The notes under the pieces are model-generated. The model did not search any database. It was not told the origin of the DNA and saw only the letters and a list, made by a program, of their open reading frames with translations. Shown here in pieces: positions 58,010 to 64,000 of a stretch of 64,000 bases of DNA. Position 1 is the stretch's first letter. Every line of letters begins with the position of its first letter. The DNA is from Carnobacterium alterfunditum DSM 5972 (lineage in GTDB: Bacteria; Bacillota; Bacilli; Lactobacillales; Carnobacteriaceae). The translations under genes were made by a program, and so were the position numbers. The DNA is taken from NCBI RefSeq assembly GCF_000744115.1, contig NZ_JQLG01000004.1, positions 2,330,190-2,394,189 of the forward strand, in the 5' to 3' direction.

Positions 58010-58064
58010 AATCAAAAGGAAAGAACTCCAAAAGGTATTCCTTTTTGAAGTCCTTTCCTTTTAG
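58010..58064 (-). terminator. Terminator of tig
   Basis: On the minus strand AAAAGGAAAGGACTTCAAAA and the TTTTGGAGTTCTTTCCTTTT arm pair around GGAATACC. It separates tig from clpX. Confidence 0.9.
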
Positions 58065-58094
58065 TATTTTTGTTTATGAGTAATGAATAAGCAA

Positions 58095-59375
58095 TTATTT
58101 TTCTTTAGCTGTTTCAGTAATTAGATCGATAGCTTTTTTCATTGAGATGTCATGTTTCAACATTTCTGGAGTCAATGCAGCACGGACAGCTTTTTCATCC
58201 ATACCATATTGTTCGCCTAAGTTGTTGATTTCTGCATTAACTTCTTCTTCAGAAGTTTCAAATTTTTCTGCTTCAACAATAGCTTCTAGAACTAAGTTTG
58301 TGCGAGTTCTTAAGTCAGCGTCAGATTCCATTTGTTTGTGCAGATCTTTTTCTGTAGTACCTGTAATTTGGTAGTACATTTCAGGTTCAACACCTTGGCG
58401 TTTCATATCATTTAAGAATACATCCATTTGACGGTGAACTTCGTCATGGACCATTGCCCATGGAAGATCTTCAATTTTTGCATTGTCAACTGCTTGACGG
58501 ATAGCTGCTTCTTCGATTGCTTCATCTGCAGCAGTCGTTTTAGCTTCTGTTAATTCAGTTTTAATTTTTTCTTTTAATTCTGCTAATGTTTCAACTTCTT
58601 CATCCACATCTTTAGCAAATTCATCATCTAGCTTTGGTAATTCTTTAGCTTTAACTTCGTGCACTTTTACTTTAAATGTTACAGCAGCACCTTTTAAATC
58701 TTCAGCATGGTAATCTTCAGGGAAAGTTAAATCAACATCTAATTCATCTCCAGCTTTAACGCCAACAAGTTTTTCTTCAAAACCTGGAATGAATGAGTTT
58801 GAACCTAATTCTAATGAATGATTTTCGCCTTTGCCGCCTTCAAAAACAACGCCGTCTTTAAATCCTTCATAATCAATAACGACTGTATCGCCATTAACTG
58901 CAGCATCTTCTTTCAATACTAATTCAGCTTGTGCAGCACGTTTTTCTTCAATATTTTTTTCAACATCTTCATCTGTTACTTCTCGATCTTGTTTTTCAAC
59001 TGTTAAGCCTTTGTATTCACCTAATTCAACTTCAGGTTTCACAGTAACTTCAGCTTCAATAACCCAAGGCTCGCCTTTTTCCATAGATTTAACGTCGATT
59101 TTTGGTTGTGAAACTGGATCAAGGCCAGCTTCTACTACTGCAGCATCATATGCTTCTGGTAATACAGCATTCAATGCATCTTCATATAAAGCTTCTTCAC
59201 CATATTGTTTGTTGAAAATTGTACGAGGAACTTTTCCTTTACGGAATCCTGGTACGCTGATTGTAGATTTTACTTTGTTAAAAGCAGTATCTAAACCTTC
59301 TTTAATTTTTTCTTCTGAAATTTCAAATGTTAAGACACCATCATTAGTGCCCTTTTTTTCCCAATTTACAGTCAT
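58095..59375 (-). CDS. tig: Trigger factor
   Basis: Ribosome-associated chaperone with prolyl isomerase activity. The N-terminal ribosome-binding domain carries the signature [12 protein letters not shown] (about 42-53). An FKBP-type domain (about 150-245; [23 protein letters not shown]) and a C-terminal chaperone region follow. The ATG at 59375 is used: it begins [13 protein letters not shown], and GGAGGG lies upstream. 426 residues. Confidence 0.96.
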   Translation of the reverse strand: MTVNWEKKGTNDGVLTFEISEEKIKEGLDTAFNKVKSTISVPGFRKGKVPRTIFNKQYGEEALYEDALNAVLPEAYDAAVVEAGLDPVSQPKIDVKSMEKGEPWVIEAEVTVKPEVELGEYKGLTVEKQDREVTDEDVEKNIEEKRAAQAELVLKEDAAVNGDTVVIDYEGFKDGVVFEGGKGENHSLELGSNSFIPGFEEKLVGVKAGDELDVDLTFPEDYHAEDLKGAAVTFKVKVHEVKAKELPKLDDEFAKDVDEEVETLAELKEKIKTELTEAKTTAADEAIEEAAIRQAVDNAKIEDLPWAMVHDEVHRQMDVFLNDMKRQGVEPEMYYQITGTTEKDLHKQMESDADLRTRTNLVLEAIVEAEKFETSEEEVNAEINNLGEQYGMDEKAVRAALTPEMLKHDISMKKAIDLITETAKEK

Positions 59376-59537
59376 ATTATATTTCCCTCCGAAACACTCT
59401 ATTTTTCGCAATAAAAAAGCAATTGCATACTCATTAATAGTACACTAAAGCCGGAAATTTGTAAATAAAAACAACGAATTAAGGGTAAAACAGATCTACT
59501 TATCGTTCTCGTTTTAAACTGACTACTTGAAAATCAA

Positions 59538-60497
59538 TCAACCTAAATCTATTAATTCTTGATCGACTCTATGCATCCATTCTTCCATCTTTTTAGTATC
59601 AGAATGAGATCCACTGGCTACTAGGTAAAAATTATCATAGCGTTTTTGATACAATTCGACCCATTTTAGCGGAGAAGTGATAACTTCCTCAATGAAGGGA
59701 TAAAGTATGAAGAAATGAAGAGAAGCTTCTTGAACCATAGCTTGGTACAGTGAAGGGTCATCTTGTTCGACACGTTCAGATAGCAACGACATCACTTCTT
59801 GAAAAATCACATTATTTTCAATTGATGTTAATACTGAGGGCTGGATCGTTCTTTTTTCTTTTATCCAATAAATATCAAAATGGCCCTTTACATGTTCCAT
59901 AGCTAGACGTTCAATGGCAGTCGCTTTAATGATGCCATTGACGAAAGGATTTGACAATATCGGTTCTGCAGCTTCGATAAAAGGGCCTAATGGAATCTTT
60001 TCTAATTCTTTCATAATGGTGGACTGTTCCGCAAAAGATTTATTTCCCAAAGAATAAGCTTCTTTTATTAAATGTTCAATTTTCTTCTGCTTTTCAAGCT
60101 CAACTTTAGTCCGTTCTTCCTCTAACATCTCTTGGACGGCCATCCAATTTTCCTCCGTAGTGTCTTTTGAAGGATACTTTTTTTTGCGGAATAGCAGAGC
60201 CTGTTCCGCTTGAAGAAATAGGTGGCACTTTATTAAAATGGCTGTATAGAAAATAGCTAATGATTCTTCCTTTTCATAAAAAGAACATTTATCGTCTGCT
60301 ATTTCTTTCGCTTTTTGGTAGTCTCCAACTTGGTATAATGCAGTTGTATAATTTGTATTTAACAATTCATCCTGTTCCAATTTATATGCCCTCTCGAAGA
60401 ATGGGATAGCTTCTTCCATTCTTCCTGTTAAGAAACAGTCCATTGCTTCTTTTTTATACCATGCATAATTTTTTGGAAAAGGTACCGTTTCTCCCAT
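59538..60497 (-). CDS. TPR-repeat protein upstream of tig (YsoA-like)
   Basis: A 319-residue cytoplasmic protein with an N-terminal TPR region (about 10-110; YAWYKKEAMDCFLTGRMEEAIPFFERAYKLEQDELLNTNYTTALYQVG) and an all-helical remainder. The location directly upstream of tig matches B. subtilis ysoA. The start MGETVPFP at 60497 is chosen because GCAGGAGAG lies nine bases before it; the in-frame ATG at 60566 overlaps a TATGCTAAAAT promoter-like box. Its role is unknown; a link to protein folding is suggested only by position. Confidence 0.75.
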   Translation of the reverse strand: MGETVPFPKNYAWYKKEAMDCFLTGRMEEAIPFFERAYKLEQDELLNTNYTTALYQVGDYQKAKEIADDKCSFYEKEESLAIFYTAILIKCHLFLQAEQALLFRKKKYPSKDTTEENWMAVQEMLEEERTKVELEKQKKIEHLIKEAYSLGNKSFAEQSTIMKELEKIPLGPFIEAAEPILSNPFVNGIIKATAIERLAMEHVKGHFDIYWIKEKRTIQPSVLTSIENNVIFQEVMSLLSERVEQDDPSLYQAMVQEASLHFFILYPFIEEVITSPLKWVELYQKRYDNFYLVASGSHSDTKKMEEWMHRVDQELIDLG

Positions 60498-60707
60498 ATT
60501 GTCACTCTCCTGCATTTGTGTCATTTGATTGTACTTGTTGCTCTTCTTTTTTTTACTTAGTTTCATTTTAGCATACTAATGTTTGATTAAGTGATAGAAA
60601 CTGGATCCTCTAAAACTTTTAGTTTTTCTAGATCAGCTGCTTAAATTTTTTTGGGGAACGCTATGTGTTAACTGACTTAAAGGAACCACAAATTTATTTT
60701 CAACTAT

Positions 60708-60751
60708 AAAAAGGACCGAAAAGCATTCTTTCTGCTTTTTGGTCCTTTTTA
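60708..60751 (-). terminator. Terminator of the fatty acid synthesis operon
   Basis: On the minus strand AAAAAGGACCAAAAAGCA and TGCTTTTCGGTCCTTTTT pair around GAAAGAA. It ends the operon after accA. Confidence 0.92.
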
Positions 60752-60765
60752 TGATCGAATAAAAA

Positions 60766-61557
60766 TCAATATTTTCTAAACCTTTGGTAACGTTCTTCAA
60801 CCAGTTGTTCCGGCGTTTTTGTAGAAAGTTCTTTTAAAGTTGAACTGATTTGCTCGCGCATATCTTTAAGGATATGCTCGTGAGACAGCAACTCTTCCTT
60901 ATTGGTTTCTGGCAGTATAAAATCAATTACATCAAGACCTAATAAATCTTGAGCAGTTAATTTCATCAATTCAGCTGCTTCTTTCGATCTTGATGCATTT
61001 TTCCATAGTATAGAAGAAAAACCTTCAGGGGAAAGAACGGAATACATCGTATGTTCCATCATCCATACCTGATTTCCCATAGCTAAAGCTAAAGCTCCTC
61101 CGCTACCACCTTCACCAATTATAATGGAAAGAATAGGTACTTTTAATTTACTCATCTCAATCAGATTACGTGCAATAGCTTCTCCTTGCCCACGTTCTTC
61201 GGCTTCAACTCCACAGTAAGCACCAGAAGTATTGACAAAGGTTATGACAGGTCGATTAAATTTTTCGGCTTGTTTCATCAAACGCAACGCTTTTCGATAA
61301 CCTTCAGGATGAGGAGATCCAAAATTACGCAAGATGTTTTCTTTTATCTCATGCCCTTTTTGATTCCCTATGACGGTTACTGGTTGTCCATTCAATGTAG
61401 CTATTCCACCGACAATTGCTTTATCATCATGAAAAGAACGATCGCCATGGAATTCAATAAAATCGTTAAAGACGGATTCCATTATTTCTAAAGCTGTTAA
61501 TCGTGATGTTTTTCTTGATAGAGCAACGATTTCCATAGCTTCTTTCAACTCGTTCAC
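60766..61557 (-). CDS. accA: Acetyl-CoA carboxylase carboxyltransferase subunit alpha
   Basis: Alpha half of the carboxyltransferase that makes malonyl-CoA for fatty acid synthesis, 263 residues, with [39 protein letters not shown] and [15 protein letters not shown]. It is the last gene of the operon. The start could be GTG 61557 or TTG 61548, the latter six bases after AAGGTG; the coordinates use the longer form. Compared with E. coli AccA it lacks the N-terminal ~50-residue helical region, as other lactic acid bacterium AccA proteins do. Confidence 0.93.
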   Translation of the reverse strand: MNELKEAMEIVALSRKTSRLTALEIMESVFNDFIEFHGDRSFHDDKAIVGGIATLNGQPVTVIGNQKGHEIKENILRNFGSPHPEGYRKALRLMKQAEKFNRPVITFVNTSGAYCGVEAEERGQGEAIARNLIEMSKLKVPILSIIIGEGGSGGALALAMGNQVWMMEHTMYSVLSPEGFSSILWKNASRSKEAAELMKLTAQDLLGLDVIDFILPETNKEELLSHEHILKDMREQISSTLKELSTKTPEQLVEERYQRFRKY

Positions 61558-61587
61558 CTTCTTTATAAAAATACGTACAAGAAAAAT

Positions 61588-62436
61588 CTATTGATGGATC
61601 CGTAAAATTTGACTCAAGGTTTCTTTTAAGTCTTTTCTTAATACGATTTTATCAATAAATCCATTTTCTAAAACAGACTCTGCAAGCTGAAAATCATCGG
61701 GCAGTTCTTCGTTCATAGTTTGTTCAATAACACGTCTTCCCGCAAAACCAACTAATGCTTGAGGTTCTGATAAAATAATATCTCCCTGCATAGCAAAACT
61801 AGCCGTTACACCACCTGTTGTCGGATCAGTTAATACAGTGACATATAAAAGACCAGCATCACTATGGCGTGCAACAGATCCGCTGATTTTTGCCATTTGC
61901 ATCAACGATAAGATACTCTCTTGCATCCTAGCTCCGCCAGAGGCCGTAAAGATGATCATTGGCAACTTTTCATTAGTTGCTCTTTCAAATGTCCTGGTAA
62001 TTTTTTCCCCAACTACTTTTCCCATACTTCCCATTATGAAATGGGAATCCATCACACAAATAGCTGTTTCCAATCCATCGATCAATCCTTTTCCGGTCAA
62101 GACAGCTTCATGAAGATCTGTGTTCATTTGAGCTTGTTTGATTTTTTTATCATAATTCGGAAAATCCAGTGGGTTTTCGAACGGAATATCTTGATTCCAT
62201 TCTTCAAAACTGCCTTCATCGAGCGTTAAATGAATCCGTTTTTGAGCCCGGATCCTAAAAGTATACCCGCATTCTGGACAGATCTTCTGCGTCCCTAAAT
62301 CTTTTGTATAAATAGCTTTTTTACAACTAGGACATTGTGCAAACATACCATCTGGTACCATTGGAGCATCAATTTCTTCATCCAGTTGTGTATGTTTAGT
62401 AATTGGTATATACGCTCTTTTTTTAAATAACTGCAT
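61588..62436 (-). CDS. accD: Acetyl-CoA carboxylase carboxyltransferase subunit beta
   Basis: Beta half of the carboxyltransferase, 282 residues. It has a Cys4 zinc ribbon near the N-terminus ([23 protein letters not shown], about 35-57) followed by the crotonase-like domain ([22 protein letters not shown] and [16 protein letters not shown]). It lies between accC and accA. Confidence 0.94.
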   Translation of the reverse strand: MQLFKKRAYIPITKHTQLDEEIDAPMVPDGMFAQCPSCKKAIYTKDLGTQKICPECGYTFRIRAQKRIHLTLDEGSFEEWNQDIPFENPLDFPNYDKKIKQAQMNTDLHEAVLTGKGLIDGLETAICVMDSHFIMGSMGKVVGEKITRTFERATNEKLPMIIFTASGGARMQESILSLMQMAKISGSVARHSDAGLLYVTVLTDPTTGGVTASFAMQGDIILSEPQALVGFAGRRVIEQTMNEELPDDFQLAESVLENGFIDKIVLRKDLKETLSQILRIHQ

Positions 62437-62497
62437 ACTGTCACCTCTTTTATTTGCTGCTTTTTGAATGAGATGTTCTTGTTAATCCAAAACAAGT

Positions 62498-63865
62498 TTA
62501 TTCAACACGAGGTTCCCATTCTTTCAGAAAGACATCTTGTAAAAAGCTTGTATCGTATTCTCCATTGACAAATCGTTTATCCATTAATAAATCTTCTTGG
62601 AAAAATTGATTGCTGATAATACCATCAATAACCATTTCGCCTAAAGCGCGCTGCATTTTAGCAATTGCTTCAGTACGATCCGCACCTTTTGTAATGATTT
62701 TAGCAATCATGGCATCATAATAAGGTGGGATATCGGCTCCAGCAAACATGGCACTGTCGACCCTTAATCCATTTCCTCCGCTAGGCATCATTAAGTACTG
62801 TATCGTACCAGGTGAAGGCGCAAAATTAAAAGCAGGATTTTCAGCATTGATGCGACATTCGATCGTGTGTCCGGTCAAACGGACATCACTTTGTTTGATC
62901 GATAATTCTTCCCCACTTGCAATCAATAATTGTTCTTTTACAATATCGATTTCAGTAGCCATTTCCGTTACCGGGTGTTCAACTTGGATCCGCGTATTCA
63001 TTTCCATAAAATAGAACTCGCCGTTTTGATCTAGTAAAAATTCAATCGTCCCAGCATTTTTATAACCGACCGACTTTGCAGCACGAACAGCCGTTTCTCC
63101 AAGCTTCTTTCGTTGTTCTTCATTGATAGCAACAGAAGGTGACTCTTCGATCACTTTTTGATTGTTGCGTTGCAAAGAACAATCGCGTTCACCCAGATGG
63201 ATCACATTTCCATAATGGTCACCTAGCAATTGTACTTCAATGTGGCGTGCATGTTCAATGATTTTTTCCATATACATCTGATTATCGCCAAAAGCTGCTT
63301 TAGCTTCGTTTTTGGCATTATTGAAGGCTGTTACTAACTCTTCGCTTCTAAGGACTTTTCGCATGCCTTTTCCGCCACCACCAGCTGCGGCTTTTACCAT
63401 TACTGGATAACCTAATCGATCTGCCAGTTGTTTAGCTTCATTAGTATCGGTAATGAAACCTTCACTTCCTGGAATAACCGGTACGTTTGCTTCAATCATA
63501 AGAGCCCGCGCGTTTGCTTTATTTCCCATTTGATCAATAGTGACCGCATCTGGTCCGATGAATGTAACGTTCATCTCTTTACACATGGTCGCAAAGGTAC
63601 TGTTTTCAGATAAAAAACCAAAACCTGGATGAATAGCTTGAGCGTTTGTCACAACAGCAGCACTTAAAATACTTTGCATATTCAAATAAGAATCAGTCGC
63701 TTTGGCTGGGCCAATACAAATGGCTTCGTCTGCTAACTGCATATGCAAGGCATCGCGGTCGGCTTCAGAATAAACAGCAACTGTTTGGATTCCCATCTCA
63801 CGGCAAGCACGAATAATACGAACGGCGATTTCTCCTCGATTGGCGATCAATATTTTTTTAAACAT
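62498..63865 (-). CDS. accC: Biotin carboxylase subunit of acetyl-CoA carboxylase
   Basis: ATP-grasp enzyme that carboxylates biotin on the AccB carrier, 455 residues from the ATG at 63865 (MFKKILIANRGEIAVRIIRA). Motifs: GFLSENSTFA, KAAAGGGGKGMR (ATP binding), HIEVQLLGD, and MEMNTRIQVEHPVTE with the catalytic Glu and Arg. An upstream in-frame ATG at 63880 is inside fabZ and is less likely. The operon order fabZ-accC-accD-accA matches other Lactobacillales. Confidence 0.95.
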   Translation of the reverse strand: MFKKILIANRGEIAVRIIRACREMGIQTVAVYSEADRDALHMQLADEAICIGPAKATDSYLNMQSILSAAVVTNAQAIHPGFGFLSENSTFATMCKEMNVTFIGPDAVTIDQMGNKANARALMIEANVPVIPGSEGFITDTNEAKQLADRLGYPVMVKAAAGGGGKGMRKVLRSEELVTAFNNAKNEAKAAFGDNQMYMEKIIEHARHIEVQLLGDHYGNVIHLGERDCSLQRNNQKVIEESPSVAINEEQRKKLGETAVRAAKSVGYKNAGTIEFLLDQNGEFYFMEMNTRIQVEHPVTEMATEIDIVKEQLLIASGEELSIKQSDVRLTGHTIECRINAENPAFNFAPSPGTIQYLMMPSGGNGLRVDSAMFAGADIPPYYDAMIAKIITKGADRTEAIAKMQRALGEMVIDGIISNQFFQEDLLMDKRFVNGEYDTSFLQDVFLKEWEPRVE

Positions 63866-63869
63866 GGGC

Positions 63870-64000
63870 TTATCTTCCAATAATGAACGTTAATTCAGCT
63901 TCACAAACTTTTTTTCCATCTACGTACGCTACAGCTTTTCCGATACCAGCGTAATCTTTCAATTTGATAATGTCGACTTGCAACATCAGTTGGTCACCAG
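63870..64000 (-). CDS. fabZ: 3-Hydroxyacyl-[acyl-carrier-protein] dehydratase FabZ (partial, C-terminal end)
   Basis: The minus-strand frame entering from the right edge ends GKAVAYVDGKKVCEAELTF then IIGR and stops at 63870, four bases before the accC start. GDQLMLQVDIIKLKD precedes it. These are the characteristic last ~43 residues of FabZ, the dehydratase of the fatty acid elongation cycle. The rest lies outside the window. Confidence 0.9.
   Translation of the reverse strand, partial: GDQLMLQVDIIKLKDYAGIGKAVAYVDGKKVCEAELTFIIGR

Overview
The window is a chromosomal segment of a low-GC Gram-positive bacterium, most likely a lactic acid bacterium of the Carnobacteriaceae (Carnobacterium-like). 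This placement rests on AT-rich DNA, T-tailed hairpin terminators, AAGGAGG-type ribosome binding sites, typical Lactobacillales genes (parE-parC, pflB-pflA, CodY, fruRKA, fused GlnPH) and gene orders shared with Bacillus subtilis. It is inferred from gene content and protein style, not from a database match. I see no rRNA, tRNA or CRISPR array.

1-16 kb is the accessory part, mostly on the + strand. It holds the methionine importer metNIQ, an IS1380-type insertion sequence, an ECF transporter S component, diaminopimelate dehydrogenase (minus strand), a type I toxin-antitoxin-like locus with a 26-residue holin-like toxin, a DUF1510 membrane protein, a GTPase-DUF697 protein, an IS5/IS427-type element with a -1 frameshift transposase, a SatD-DUF3307 pair behind two tandem palindromes, and an M16C metallopeptidase. 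A 1.36-kb AT-rich stretch follows. It carries one of two related ~175-bp elements (5372-5553 on +, 15553-15724 on -) with conserved ends and unrelated cores, and a possible 27-residue membrane peptide.

16-44 kb is almost entirely minus-strand housekeeping: ppaC, pflA/pflB, parC/parE (plsY diverges), an aldose 1-epimerase-like gene, the codY-hslU-hslV-xerC cluster, topA, dprA, apt, recJ, degV, a DUF1836 gene, a LapA-like gene, an SDR gene, rnz and obgE. recJ is split by an 828-nt ORF-less group II intron inserted inside the catalytic DHH motif I. Removing the intron restores an exact 777-codon reading frame.

44-50 kb is on the + strand: a membrane-anchored cyclophilin, the fruR-fruK-fruA fructose operon with a cre-like site, and a decayed cation diffusion facilitator gene. 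50-64 kb returns to the minus strand: glnQ-glnPH, a MazG-like gene, hemL-hemA, engB, clpX, tig, a TPR gene, and the accA-accD-accC-fabZ end of a fatty acid synthesis operon that runs off the right edge. The order TPR gene-tig-clpX-engB-hemA-hemL matches B. subtilis ysoA-tig-clpX-lonB-lonA-ysxC-hemAXCDBL with lonB, lonA and hemXCDB missing. The dprA-topA-xerC-hslV-hslU-codY order matches the B. subtilis order without trmFO.
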